DNA from: Cupriavidus pampae
GTDB lineage: Bacteria > Pseudomonadota > Gammaproteobacteria > Burkholderiales > Burkholderiaceae
Reading direction: 5' to 3'
NCBI RefSeq assembly: GCF_914271485.1
Contig: NZ_CAJZAG010000021.1
Span: 1-57,949 of the forward strand
DNA: 57,949 bases
Every line of letters starts with the position of its first letter. Within the stretch, counting starts at the first letter, position 1. The notes beneath the pieces are model-generated. The model was given only the letters and a program-made list of their open reading frames with translations. It was not told the DNA's origin and searched no databases. Positions 1-7,972 of this stretch are shown piece by piece. Position numbers and translations under genes: made by a program.

Positions 1-200
1 CGATCACTCCGAACTCCTGCGCGTTGCCGAGCAGGACAGTGTTCTATACGTGGGTCAACATTCGATGCAAATTACAGGCCCTAGTGGGTCAGGATCGGGT
101 GCAACTCAACACCAAGCTATCCCAACGAACGACGGGAGCGCCTTTATAAGCGGAGGTTCATCGACCAAGATTCGCCCGGGATTCGGATGCGCGACCATAA

Positions 201-223
201 GAAAAGCCTCCCGAAGGAGGCTT
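201..223 (-). terminator. Rho-independent terminator
   Basis: An 8-bp perfect stem (204-211 with 216-223, loop CGAA) is followed on the minus strand by a short T run. It lies just past the stop of the small minus-strand gene at 243-467 and so closes that two-gene unit. Confidence 0.75.
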
Positions 224-242
224 GTCAGCTAGTGGCGCGGTA

Positions 243-467
243 CTATTCAGCGACCGAGTACAGGTCGGATAGTGCAACGCGCAGCTTGCCACTGTAGGCA
301 CTGCGTACGGTCGTGCGCGCTTTCGCACTGTCGGACTTTGCAACTCGCGACAGCAACACTTGCACGCCACGCTTCTGCATGGTCACGACGTCCGTCCGCA
401 GCCGCTTGCTGGGCTTGCGCGCGGTCGTCAGACCGACAACTGTCGACTTACCTGCGTTCAAAGCCAT
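243..467 (-). CDS. Small basic protein of unknown function
   Basis: This encodes 74 residues, rich in Arg, Lys, Ser and Val, with no membrane segment or recognised motif. The start at 467 is chosen because AGGAGG lies six bases upstream of the ATG; an in-frame ATG at 488 has no such site. The start lies inside the end of the upstream gene (stop at 448), which suggests translational coupling, and a good terminator follows the stop. The basic composition would allow nucleic-acid binding, but that is only an inference. I do not recognise the family. Confidence 0.55.
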   Translation of the reverse strand: MALNAGKSTVVGLTTARKPSKRLRTDVVTMQKRGVQVLLSRVAKSDSAKARTTVRSAYSGKLRVALSDLYSVAE

Positions 468-1011
468 AGAAACCTCCTGTGTCTGCATTCGGGCGCGTTA
501 CGCATTCAAACTGGGGGCCATATGCACCAGCCTCGAAGCGCCGTCCAAGCCTATTGTAAAGCAGATCGAGTTGGCTCGACTGCGTCATATAGAAATACTG
601 GGGGATGTCGGGGAAATGCTGAGCGTGGATTGAAAGTGCTCTAGCTAGCACTTCACAGAACTGCCAAATCAGCCGCGGATGGGGAAGTGGCCAAGCCTCC
701 GGATCGAACATCGTGTCCGCATCCGCTTCCGCCCGAATGAACTTGACCAAGCGCGCGGTTTGGGCTGGCCGGAATCCGCTTGCCCATTCGTCCGCAGTCT
801 CTTCCACCCATTGGGGGTCGCCCTGCGCATAGACGAGAACATCTGCAAAGAATACGACGAAACGCAGGCCTGCGAATGAAATCCCAATCACCTCAATGCC
901 CTCGTCCAATGCTAGTGGTTCGGAAATTTCGATAGCATCGGGCTGAAGGCCTGCCGGCGGCTGGCCCGCAAACAGATCCTCAAGGACGTCCGGGGTAATG
1001 TAGTGGTACAT
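448..1011 (-). CDS. Hypothetical acidic cytoplasmic protein
   Basis: This encodes 187 residues, acidic in the first half, with no signal peptide and only one hydrophobic stretch (GISFAGLRFVVFFADVLVY, about residues 42-60) that looks more like a buried beta-strand pair than a membrane helix. Trp-containing segments (PQWVEETADEWASGF, PRLIWQFCEVLARAL) suggest a compact fold. It overlaps the downstream small basic gene by 20 bases, so the two are probably translated from one mRNA. I do not recognise a family. It could be the acidic partner of the basic protein, for example an immunity or antitoxin arrangement, but no motif supports this. Confidence 0.5.
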   Translation of the reverse strand: MYHYITPDVLEDLFAGQPPAGLQPDAIEISEPLALDEGIEVIGISFAGLRFVVFFADVLVYAQGDPQWVEETADEWASGFRPAQTARLVKFIRAEADADTMFDPEAWPLPHPRLIWQFCEVLARALSIHAQHFPDIPQYFYMTQSSQLDLLYNRLGRRFEAGAYGPQFECVTRPNADTGGFYGFERR

Positions 1012-1316
1012 GCTTAATCGGCGGTGGGAATGTGCGTATTGTATCGGCCGGCGATGAATGTCAAGCCACCTAACAGTCGTCTAGGAAAAACCTCCCCGAC
1101 TGCGCCGAATCGCCCCCAACAATCGGCGCTCCTTTGCGGCACGGGCCGCAAAGATGGAAACGCTCACTGACGAAGAGTGGTCGCCGCCAGGGTGGAGCCG
1201 CCCTCCCCTCGCTGGCACCCTCCCGCGTATCGCATCGGGGCACGGGCTCCGTCAACTTTCCCAAACGGCTGCCGACCGATGGCATCCGAAGCTTTCTTAA
1301 TATGGCGCATTTTTTA

Positions 1317-1348
1317 CGGTTCTTGATAATCTTTCTTATCCAGAACCG
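1317..1348. other. dif-like inverted repeat (candidate recombinase core site)
   Basis: Arms CGGTTCTTGATAA (1317-1329) and TTATCCAGAACCG (1336-1348) are inverted copies with one mismatch, separated by exactly six bases (TCTTTC). Arms of 11-13 bp around a 6-bp centre, with ATAA and TTAT next to the centre, is the layout of XerC/XerD dif and many tyrosine-recombinase core sites. It lies in an otherwise empty stretch (1012-1404) beside a tyrosine recombinase pseudogene. A bidirectional terminator is an alternative, but no T run follows either arm. Confidence 0.45.
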
Positions 1349-1404
1349 GAAGATCCGTCGGCGGCCTTTGCGCAGGGGCCAACAAGCAGACTCCAATCGG
1401 TTTG

Positions 1405-2226
1405 TTATCGCGCGCCCCGCGCCTGGCGATAGGCGTCCGCCGATGTCGTCGCCCGCTTAAGTTCCTCCTCCAGAAAACCCACCCGCCCCGCCAGCGCATC
1501 GCGCTCGGCCTGGTAGGCCTGCCGCACGTTGTCGGTCTCGAGTGCGCGCCGGCGATCGGCCGCGGCCTGACGCTCGCCCATGCGTGCGAGCTCCTCGGTC
1601 GCAGCCTTCAACGCGGCGAGCAGACTGGTCTCCTTGTCGGCCAGCCGCGCACGCTCCGTTGCTAGTGCGGTCAGCGCCGCCTTCGCCTCCGCCTGCGCGC
1701 CACGCGCGGCGGTCTCCGCAGTGGCCGCCCGTTCGCGCAGTTGCCGGTTCTCCTCCTCGAGCATGCTCATCCGCTGCGTGAGCAGCGCGGCCAGCCCGGT
1801 CCCCTCCCCTGCCTCCGGGGCTGGCGCTGGCACGCGCGGTGGCACCGCGACCGCTGGCGTTGGGCCGCGCCGCCCGGCCGCGCCGGTCTCGTCCAGCGCG
1901 ACGCGGATTTCCTTGTGCAGGAACGCCCGCAGGCCGTCGTCGAGCAGCCCTCGGCGCTCGGCGTCCGCCGCCTCGGTCGGCGCCTTCTTGCGCTCGGCGA
2001 TCACGGTGGCCACGGTCTGGCCGCTGGGCACGCGCGCGACGCCGGCGGCAGCCAACAAGCGCCGGTAGACCGCGGCGCCGAAGGTGCGGCCGGTGATCCG
2101 GTCGATCGCGTCGAAGGCGCGGCGCAGGAAGGCGCGGTTGTCGGCGTGCGCGACGTCGAGTTGCTGCAGGGCGCGCGTGATCGCGAGCAGTTCGGCGTCG
2201 GCGAAGGCGGTGGGGGTGCGGGGCAT
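1405..2226 (-). CDS. KfrA-like DNA-binding coiled-coil protein
   Basis: This encodes 273 residues. The N-terminal part (about 1-100) is helical and resembles the KfrA N-terminal DNA-binding domain. It is followed by a Pro/Ala linker (about 125-145) and a long Ala/Glu/Arg-rich coiled coil (about 150-265, for example MLEEENRQLRERAATAE). KfrA proteins of broad-host-range plasmids bind their own promoter and form filament-like assemblies that help plasmid stability. Here the gene is divergent from a broken tyrosine recombinase, and the shared 120-bp gap has two inverted repeats that could be its operators. The family call comes from architecture, not from a search. Confidence 0.6.
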   Translation of the reverse strand: MPRTPTAFADAELLAITRALQQLDVAHADNRAFLRRAFDAIDRITGRTFGAAVYRRLLAAAGVARVPSGQTVATVIAERKKAPTEAADAERRGLLDDGLRAFLHKEIRVALDETGAAGRRGPTPAVAVPPRVPAPAPEAGEGTGLAALLTQRMSMLEEENRQLRERAATAETAARGAQAEAKAALTALATERARLADKETSLLAALKAATEELARMGERQAAADRRRALETDNVRQAYQAERDALAGRVGFLEEELKRATTSADAYRQARGAR

Positions 2227-2279
2227 CGGCGAACTATCAAATGGACGTCGGTGAGGATGCGAATAGTCTACCCTTTTTC

Positions 2280-2336
2280 GATACTATTATCAGTATCCAT
2301 TAACAGTACGATTTGTCATTAGCCCAATAATGACAA
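2280..2336. promoter_or_regulatory. Two inverted repeats between kfrA-like gene and integrase
   Basis: The first has arms GATACT (2280-2285) and AGTATC (2292-2297) around six bases. The second has 9-bp perfect arms TTGTCATTA (2313-2321) and TAATGACAA (2328-2336), also around six bases. They sit between two divergent genes, so they could be operators for the KfrA-like protein. The 6-bp spacers also fit recombinase sites. Confidence 0.5.
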
Positions 2337-2346
2337 TTGGTTTCAG

Positions 2347-3227
2347 GTGGCCACTGTCTCGATACTCAGCACGCTGACTAGCAGCTACACTCGCTCGCAG
2401 CCAGACTTACACATCACCTCAGAATGGCGGCCGTTCATGGGCGTCTTGCCACCGCAGTCGATCGCTTATGCGCTCGGCGTGATCGGCGCACTCTTCCGTC
2501 GGCTGATCTCACAGCATTATGTCTTGGCGAATCCTTTCGCCGGCCTGAAGGTGCGTGGTGCGCATCGCGCCGCTGACCTCGACGCATCGCGTGCCTTTAC
2601 CGAAGGGGAATGGGCGCTCGTGCGCACGCTGGCTGACGGGCTTGAATGGTCGCAAGGCTGGAAGCCGGATGCGGCCACGCGGCTGCGGTTTCTGCTGGAT
2701 TTTGGATATGCGACAGGATTGCGTGCGGCCGAGCTGGTCGGTGTGACGCTGGGCGGTATCGAGGTGGGTTCGCGCGGGGAACGCTGGCTGCATCTGATCG
2801 GCAAGGGCGAGCGCCGTGGCAAGGTGGTGCTGCCCTCGATGGCCAATCAGGCGTTGGAACAATACCTGCTCGTGCGCGGGCTGCCGGTGACGCCTGCGCT
2901 ATGGGACCGACGCACGCCTATTCTCGCCAATCTGGAGGATGGGTCGCCCATCACGACGCCGCGACTTCGCGCGGTGCTGCGGCGCTTTCTGACCTATGCG
3001 GCGAAAGCATCGAGCGCGATCATCCGCAGCTTGCAGACAAGCTGCGGCGCGCCACGCCGCACTGGCTGCGGCATACCCACGCTACCCATGCGCTGGCCAA
3101 CGGCGCATCGTTGACCGCCGTCCGCGACAACCTGCGCCACGCGTCCATCACGACCACGTCGCGCTATCTGCATGATGATGATCTGCAGCGTAGCGACCAG
3201 CTCGAGCGGGTGTTTGGCCGCTCGTGA
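2347..3227 (+). pseudogene. Tyrosine recombinase (integrase), N-truncated and frameshifted
   Basis: The catalytic domain of a phage-type integrase is readable in two frames. Frame one (to about 3005) has the end of the core-binding domain and the catalytic Arg block YATGLRAAELVGVTL, then the LIGKGERRGKV beta-hairpin. After a frameshift near 2995-3015, the second frame (stop at 3227) carries HWLRHTHATHAL and the presumed nucleophile Tyr in TTSRYLHDD. No N-terminal SAM-like half is visible upstream, where the divergent promoter region begins, so the 5' end is also missing. It would have cut and rejoined DNA at a short core site. Both lesions argue it is inactive, although a single-base sequencing error could explain the frameshift alone. 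Confidence 0.8.
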
Positions 3228-3574
3228 GCGGTTCGCCGCGCGGCCTCCTTCAAACAAGCGCAACCAACGAGCGCAGCCAGATCAATAGATGACCGATCTT
3301 GCGCAGCGAACGTGCTCCGTCGCACCCTTCGTCGGCGCAAGCGCACGCGCTGGATTGTCTGCGTATTGGTTTCGCGGATCTCGGCTTCGCGCTCGAGGTG
3401 CGTGCGTGCGGCGCAGTACGTCTTCGACCTCCGCCACCGGCACCGCGATCACGCGTCGATACCGGAAGGGTGGATCCGGCAAATAGACGTTCTTAACTTC
3501 GGATGATCGACACGTCGAGTTCGACTTTCTAGCGCCACAGTCGAGGCTGATTTTGAGAGACCTAGCCTGGGAAA
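3228..3574. other. Gap with no convincing gene
   Basis: No reading frame here has a start site, length or motif that convinces. A minus-strand frame (3282-3482) has protein-like stretches (FRYRRVIAVPVAEVEDVLRR) and could be the end of a lost gene, but I cannot name it. Confidence 0.3.
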
Positions 3575-3964
3575 TCAGGAGACCAACCGAATTGGCCCCG
3601 GATACTGGCCCACAGTCGAGTCTTTCGTCAGCAGCGTGATGCCCTCGACCGTGGCCTGTGCGATAAGCAAACGATCGAACGGATCTCTATGCAACGGAGG
3701 CAGGCTTTCGACACCAACGGCGTGCTCGCTACCGATCGGCAACTCGTGGTACTCGTTGTCCAGCAGTCCGCGCCGCAAAACGCGCGGATCGACTCGGAAG
3801 TCGTCTCGGCCCAGCCCTCTCTTGATCGCAATTTCCCAAATGCTCGCGGCGCTGAAAAATAATTCGGTTTCTTCCGATTGCATCAGTGTCACGAGCTCAG
3901 CCGGCAGCTTGTCGGGTGCGCTGGCCGCCCATATCAACAGATGAGTATCAAGTAGAACTTTCAC
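3575..3964 (-). CDS. vapC: VapC-type PIN-domain toxin
   Basis: This encodes 129 residues, the usual PIN-domain size. Acidic residues expected to bind the catalytic Mg2+ appear in LLDTHLLIWA (Asp6), SIWEIAIK (Glu), and HRDPFDRLLIAQA (paired Asp), with LLTKD near the end. VapC toxins are ribonucleases, often cutting tRNA or the 23S sarcin-ricin loop, and are held inactive by the partner antitoxin. Translation starts with GTG at 3964, overlapping the antitoxin stop by four bases (GTGA), which is typical of coupled type II toxin-antitoxin pairs. Confidence 0.88.
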   Translation of the reverse strand: MKVLLDTHLLIWAASAPDKLPAELVTLMQSEETELFFSAASIWEIAIKRGLGRDDFRVDPRVLRRGLLDNEYHELPIGSEHAVGVESLPPLHRDPFDRLLIAQATVEGITLLTKDSTVGQYPGPIRLVS

Positions 3965-4206
3965 GCGCCACCTTCGAAAAGCTGCTCGATCTCTTTCTTA
4001 CCCATCTCGTCAAAGTCATCCGGGACACTGAACTGCCCTTCGAGAAAACCGAGACGCTTCACTTTTGCGCCGGTAGGTGCCGAAAGAGGCACCACCTTGA
4101 CCAAAGGCTTCCCTGCTTTTGCGATGACGAACGGCTCACCGTTCGCGGCCTGTTCTACCAGCCTCGAGAGGTGGGTCTTGGCCTCGTGAATGTTGACGGT
4201 TTGCAT
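3961..4206 (-). CDS. Phd/YefM-type antitoxin partner of VapC
   Basis: This encodes 81 residues. The N-terminal region MQTVNIHEAKTHLSRLVEQ followed by GEPFVIAKAGKPLVKVVPL is the Phd/YefM DNA-binding fold. The C-terminal half (GFLEGQFSVPDDFDEM) is the segment that normally wraps around the PIN toxin. It should neutralise the toxin and repress the operon. It is first in the pair, and an inverted repeat lies just upstream (4219-4245). Confidence 0.85.
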   Translation of the reverse strand: MQTVNIHEAKTHLSRLVEQAANGEPFVIAKAGKPLVKVVPLSAPTGAKVKRLGFLEGQFSVPDDFDEMGKKEIEQLFEGGA

Positions 4207-4218
4207 GGCACGACAGAA

Positions 4219-4245
4219 TAAACTAAGTTCTGTTAGTCTAGTTTA
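4219..4245. promoter_or_regulatory. Inverted repeat, likely antitoxin operator
   Basis: Arms TAAACTA (4219-4225) and TAGTTTA (4239-4245) are perfect inverted copies around 13 bases, 12 bases upstream of the antitoxin start. This is where Phd-type antitoxins usually bind to repress their own operon. Confidence 0.5.
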
Positions 4246-4275
4246 CTTGCGGTGTGACTGCAAGACCCCGCAGAG

Positions 4276-4473
4276 TTGTTGTTCGCGGTGACCGTCAACG
4301 CCAACGGCGGCTTCGACCTAACAGATAGCAACGGCTCAGCGCGCGCGTTCGGCTTCAAGGGGGTGGATGGACAACTGTCGATGGTGATCGTCCATGGCGG
4401 CGGCTTCATGGTCGCCAAGCGCCCGGTCGCACGCACGCTGCCTGCGGTGGGCTTCGTCAATGCGTTCTGGTAA
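4276..4473 (+). other. Short ORF, possible gene fragment
   Basis: This frame gives 65 residues (FAVTVNANGGFDLTDSNG, then FKGVDGQLSMVIVHGGGFM) that read like the end of a beta-rich secreted or surface protein. No ribosome site or full domain is present, so it is more likely a remnant than a gene. Confidence 0.2.
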
Positions 4474-4479
4474 CTGGCC

Positions 4480-5979
4480 TCAGGGCGCACGCGCTACGGC
4501 CTGCCAGCCGCCGCCCAAGGCCCGGAACGCGGCTATGGCCGCGCGGGCTGACTGCGCCTCGGCCTGCGCCTTCGCATCAGACGTTTTCAGCAGATTCTCG
4601 TCGGCAAGCAACACTTCGATCAGGCGGACAACGCCTTTCTCGTACGCTGCAAACGACGAGTTCCGCGCCTGCCGGAGCGCCAGTTCGCCGCGCTCGAGAG
4701 TCTTGGTCTGTTCCTCGCGCTTGATCAACGCCGTGAAGGCATTCTCGACATCTTCCGACGCACGCAGCACGGCCAGTTTATAACCCGCCAGCGCTTCGGC
4801 CTCCTGGCCCTTCGCCTGATCAATCTGCGCGCCGATGCGACCGAAATCGAACAATCGCCAGCGCAGCCCGGCCACGCCGGCAGCCTGGCTGGCGCCAGCG
4901 GAGAACAGATTGCCGCTGGCCACAGTTGTTGCGCTGCCCAGCAAGCCACTGAGCGAGACCTTCGGGTAGTACTCTGCAATGGCAGCACCAATGCGGGCAT
5001 TCGACGCCGCCAGCCGTCGTTCCGCCACGATCAGGTCAGGCCGCCGGCGCAGCAGGTCTGACGGCGTGCCAGTGGCTTCGATCCGCGGCGCCGCAGGGAT
5101 TGCCTTGGTCTCAGCGAGCTCGGCTCGATAAGTCCCCGGGGGGCTTCCAAGCAGCACGTCCATCGCGTTCTGCGCAGCTTCCAGTCCAGATTCGAGTTCC
5201 GGAATAGTGGCCTCCACCTGCGCGAGCGCGCCTTCCGCCTGCTGCACCTCCAGCGCGGCAGCAAGTCCCTTGCCGTAGAGCAGCCTGACGGTCGAAACCA
5301 GCTTCTGCTGGGTGTCCACCTGCTGCCGCGCGATCGACAGCCGAACCTGCAGCCCGCGGATGGTCACGTAGGTGTCGGCCACCTGAGCCACCGCCTCCAC
5401 ACGGGTGGCAGCCAGCCCAGCCTCCGAGGCTTGATATTCCGCCTGCGAGGCCTCGCGCTCGCGCCGCAAGCCGCCGAAGACATCGATCTCCCAGCTGGCG
5501 GTGAGGTCGGCCTCGTACAGGCTGCCATGCCGGTCGTAGTTTGGCGTCGCGTTGAGCACGCGGCCGAGAGGCGTTTCCACGGACTGGTATTGTTTCGCGA
5601 CTTGAGCGCTGACGCCGCCTGAGGGCAGCAGTGCGGCCGTGGCTGAGCGGAGCCCTGCCCTCGCCTGCGCGACTCGTGCGGAGGCTGCCGCCAGATCGAG
5701 GTTCTGATCAAGCGCCAACCGTACAAACCGCGTCAGTTGCGGATCAGCGAATCCTTCCCACCATACTTCGATATCCGCTCTGGTCGCGGCCCGGCGCTGC
5801 TCCACGGCGCGTTGCCCGAGGAAGCGATCGGCGTTGGGAACGTCGGGCTCACGATAATCGGGGCCGACGGCACATCCGGCGAGCGCCGCCAAGGCGGTCA
5901 AGGCGACAGCAAGGCTGGACAAGGGAATAACGGAACGGGGACGAAAACGTTTGGGTTGCATGGGCTGCCGGGCTAACAT
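4480..5979 (-). CDS. RND efflux outer-membrane lipoprotein (NodT/OprM family)
   Basis: This encodes 499 residues. A signal peptide ends in a lipobox (LAALAGC) followed by AVGPDYREPDVP, the hallmark opening of NodT-type factors. Two outer-membrane-efflux repeats follow (about 70-270 and 290-480), with the typical SLDLAAASARVAQAR-like and RRPDLIVAERRLAASNARIG segments. It should form the trimeric outer-membrane channel for the adaptor and permease encoded to its right. It is transcribed away from the rest of the operon from its own promoter, which carries a TetR-type operator. No good ribosome site favours either start; 5961 is an alternative. Confidence 0.92.
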   Translation of the reverse strand: MLARQPMQPKRFRPRSVIPLSSLAVALTALAALAGCAVGPDYREPDVPNADRFLGQRAVEQRRAATRADIEVWWEGFADPQLTRFVRLALDQNLDLAAASARVAQARAGLRSATAALLPSGGVSAQVAKQYQSVETPLGRVLNATPNYDRHGSLYEADLTASWEIDVFGGLRREREASQAEYQASEAGLAATRVEAVAQVADTYVTIRGLQVRLSIARQQVDTQQKLVSTVRLLYGKGLAAALEVQQAEGALAQVEATIPELESGLEAAQNAMDVLLGSPPGTYRAELAETKAIPAAPRIEATGTPSDLLRRRPDLIVAERRLAASNARIGAAIAEYYPKVSLSGLLGSATTVASGNLFSAGASQAAGVAGLRWRLFDFGRIGAQIDQAKGQEAEALAGYKLAVLRASEDVENAFTALIKREEQTKTLERGELALRQARNSSFAAYEKGVVRLIEVLLADENLLKTSDAKAQAEAQSARAAIAAFRALGGGWQAVARAP

Positions 5980-6002
5980 AATTCAGAATATTTCAGTGAC
6001 GT

Positions 6003-6036
6003 GTGACCATAATACAAACTAGTCACCCTTTGTCAA
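6003..6036 (-). promoter_or_regulatory. Promoter of outer-membrane factor with TetR operator
   Basis: Read on the minus strand, TTGACA (6031-6036) and TATTAT (6009-6014) are spaced by 16 bases. The inverted repeat GTGAC (6003-6007) and GTCAC (6022-6026), with a 14-base spacer, overlaps the spacer and -10. The same 5-14-5 layout recurs at 6725-6748 in front of the adaptor gene, so one repressor probably controls both units. Confidence 0.75.
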
Positions 6037-6063
6037 TGACGATTCAGCGTGTAAGCTCACGAC

Positions 6064-6684
6064 ATGACCGATACCCAACCCACAACCACCGCCCCAGCGC
6101 GAGGCCCCGTGGACCACAGCGTGCGCAACCAGATCGTGGATGCGGCCACAGAGCACTTCAGTCTTTATGGATACGAGAAGACGACCGTGTCCGACCTTGC
6201 CAAGGCCATCGGATTCTCCAAGGCCTACATCTACAAGTTCTTCGACTCCAAGCAGGCGATCGGCGAGGTCATCTGCTGCAACTGCCTCGACCAGATGCGG
6301 CTCGCCGTGGACGAAGCGGTAGCCGGCGCGGAATCGGCTTCCGAGCAGCTGCGGCGGCTTTTCGGCACGCTGGCCGAGGCTGGCACGCGGCTTTTCTTCC
6401 AGGATCGGAAGCTGTACGCCATTGCCGTGGTGGCCTGCGAGGAAAAATGGCCCTCCGCCCGCGCCTACGAAACCCATATGCAGCAACTGGTCCTGAAGAT
6501 CGTGCGCGATGGGCGCGAGTCGGGTGAGTTCGAGCGCAAGACGCCACTCGACGAGACCGCTCACGCCATCTATCTCGTCATGAAACCCTACCTCGACCCC
6601 CTGCAACTTCAGCATAACCTGGACTTCGTCCAAGTGGCGCCAGCGCAGCTCAGCAATCTGATTCTGCGTAGTCTGGCTCCCTGA
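6064..6684 (+). CDS. TetR-family repressor of the efflux system
   Basis: This encodes 206 residues. The N-terminal helix-turn-helix is clear (QIVDAATEHFSLYGYEKTTVSDLAKAIGFSKAYIYKFFDSKQAIGEVI, given here as the segment from residues 23 to 70). The C-terminal ligand domain is of the usual size. It lies between the divergent outer-membrane gene and the adaptor gene. Two matching inverted repeats, one in each promoter, make it the obvious local repressor, released when a substrate of the pump binds. It is also read away from the operator at 6003-6026, so it is probably autoregulated. The drug or solvent recognised cannot be told from sequence. Confidence 0.9.
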   Translation: MTDTQPTTTAPARGPVDHSVRNQIVDAATEHFSLYGYEKTTVSDLAKAIGFSKAYIYKFFDSKQAIGEVICCNCLDQMRLAVDEAVAGAESASEQLRRLFGTLAEAGTRLFFQDRKLYAIAVVACEEKWPSARAYETHMQQLVLKIVRDGRESGEFERKTPLDETAHAIYLVMKPYLDPLQLQHNLDFVQVAPAQLSNLILRSLAP

Positions 6685-6724
6685 CCCTCTCTGCGGAGAA
6701 TAGCGCTGGCGCAAAAATACCATT

Positions 6725-6760
6725 GTGACCATTGACTAAATTGGTCACTGTTACTAAAGT
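6725..6760 (+). promoter_or_regulatory. Promoter and TetR operator of adaptor-permease operon
   Basis: Arms GTGACCA (6725-6731) and TGGTCAC (6742-6748) form a 24-bp inverted repeat. It covers a -35 candidate TTGACT (6732-6737), with TAAAGT (6755-6760) 17 bases further on. A repressor bound here would block the polymerase. The adaptor gene follows at 6785 after GGAGG. Confidence 0.75.
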
Positions 6761-6784
6761 GAGGCCACCTGTACGGAGGCCTTC

Positions 6785-7972
6785 ATGCTTCAGCGCCGAT
6801 TTTTCGCACCCACTGTCACCCACACCGCCACCAGCGGTTCCACGTTTGCTGCCTTACTCCTGCTGCCACTCGCACTGGCGGCGTGCGGCGGCAAGCCACA
6901 GCCCGATCCTCGCGTGCAAGCGCCGCTGGTGAGGGTGGAAAACGTTCAGGACACCTCGGCCGCCCGACGTGCCTTTACCGGCATCGTTGCCGCACGGGTG
7001 CAGAGCGATCTGGGCTTCCGCGTACCAGGCAAGGTGCTGGAGCGCCTCGTCGACACGGGACAGTCGGTGAAGCGCGGCCAGCCCCTGATGCGGCTGGACC
7101 CCGTCGATCTGAAGCTGGCGGCACGTGCCCGGGTTGAAGCTGTGGCCGCCGCCAAGGCACGAGCCACCCAACTCGCAGCTGACGAAGAGCGCTACCGCGA
7201 CCTCGTGGCGGCCGGAGCAGTATCGGCGTCGGCTTACGACCAGATCAAAGCCTCCGCCGACTCGGCGCGGGCGCAGCTCAGGGCGGAAGAGGCCCAGTCC
7301 GACGTGGCGCGCAATGCATCGGACTACGCGGTGTTGCTGGCCGATGCCGATGGCGTGGTGGTCGAGACCGTCGTCGAGCCGGGGCAAGTCGTGAGTGCCG
7401 GCCAGGTGGTGGTGCGGCTGGCCCGCGCCGGACAGCGCGAAGCTATCATCCAGCTGCCCGAAACGCTGCGCCCGCCGGTAGGCTCCACGGCTCGCGCGAC
7501 GCTATACGGCAAGGACGGTGAGGCCATCACCGCGACGCTGCGCCAGCTTTCCGACGCCGCGGACCGACAAACCCGCACCTATGAAGCGCGATACGTGCTT
7601 GGCGGTGCATTGACCGACGCGCCGCTGGGCGCCACCGTCACGCTGCAGGTTGCCGATCCGCACGAAGCGTCGAAAACCGGCCTGCAGGTTCCCATCGGCG
7701 CGCTCCACGACCCGGGCAATGGTCCAGGCGTCTGGGTGCTTAGCGGCACCCCGGCGCACGTGACGTGGCGACCAGTCACCGTGCGCTCCATCAGCGACGA
7801 TGCCGCGCGGATCGAAGGCCAAATCCGGCCCGGCGACCGCGTGGTGGCACTCGGGGCCCACCTGTTGCACGAAGGACAGCAGGTCAGAGTGACGTCGGAC
7901 GTGAAGGTGGCCGAAGCCATCGCCGACAGCAAGGGCAACAGCACGGTCGGCCGCCAGCGGGGGCAGCAATGA
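6785..7972 (+). CDS. RND efflux periplasmic adaptor (membrane fusion protein)
   Basis: This encodes 395 residues. A lipoprotein signal ends in LALAACGG (Cys near residue 37). The barrel-sandwich lipoyl segments appear as RVPGKVLERLVDTGQSVKRGQPLMRLDP and ADGVVVETVVEPGQVVSAGQ, on either side of an alpha-helical hairpin (about 110-185), followed by a beta-barrel and a membrane-proximal domain. It bridges the inner-membrane permease and the outer-membrane channel. GGAGG lies eight bases before the ATG. Its stop overlaps the permease start (ATGA), so the two are coupled. Confidence 0.93.
   Translation: MLQRRFFAPTVTHTATSGSTFAALLLLPLALAACGGKPQPDPRVQAPLVRVENVQDTSAARRAFTGIVAARVQSDLGFRVPGKVLERLVDTGQSVKRGQPLMRLDPVDLKLAARARVEAVAAAKARATQLAADEERYRDLVAAGAVSASAYDQIKASADSARAQLRAEEAQSDVARNASDYAVLLADADGVVVETVVEPGQVVSAGQVVVRLARAGQREAIIQLPETLRPPVGSTARATLYGKDGEAITATLRQLSDAADRQTRTYEARYVLGGALTDAPLGATVTLQVADPHEASKTGLQVPIGALHDPGNGPGVWVLSGTPAHVTWRPVTVRSISDDAARIEGQIRPGDRVVALGAHLLHEGQQVRVTSDVKVAEAIADSKGNSTVGRQRGQQ

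Noticed and set aside
633..659. Imperfect inverted repeat around CTAG
   Set aside because: Lies inside the coding region of the 187-residue gene and is imperfect; chance is likely.
2347..3227. Programmed frameshift in the integrase
   Set aside because: No slippery sequence is visible at the junction and the 5' half is missing as well, so decay is simpler.
3953..3968. Half-site ACTTTCACGC resembling the partition palindrome
   Set aside because: Only one arm matches, and it coincides with the start codon region of the VapC gene.
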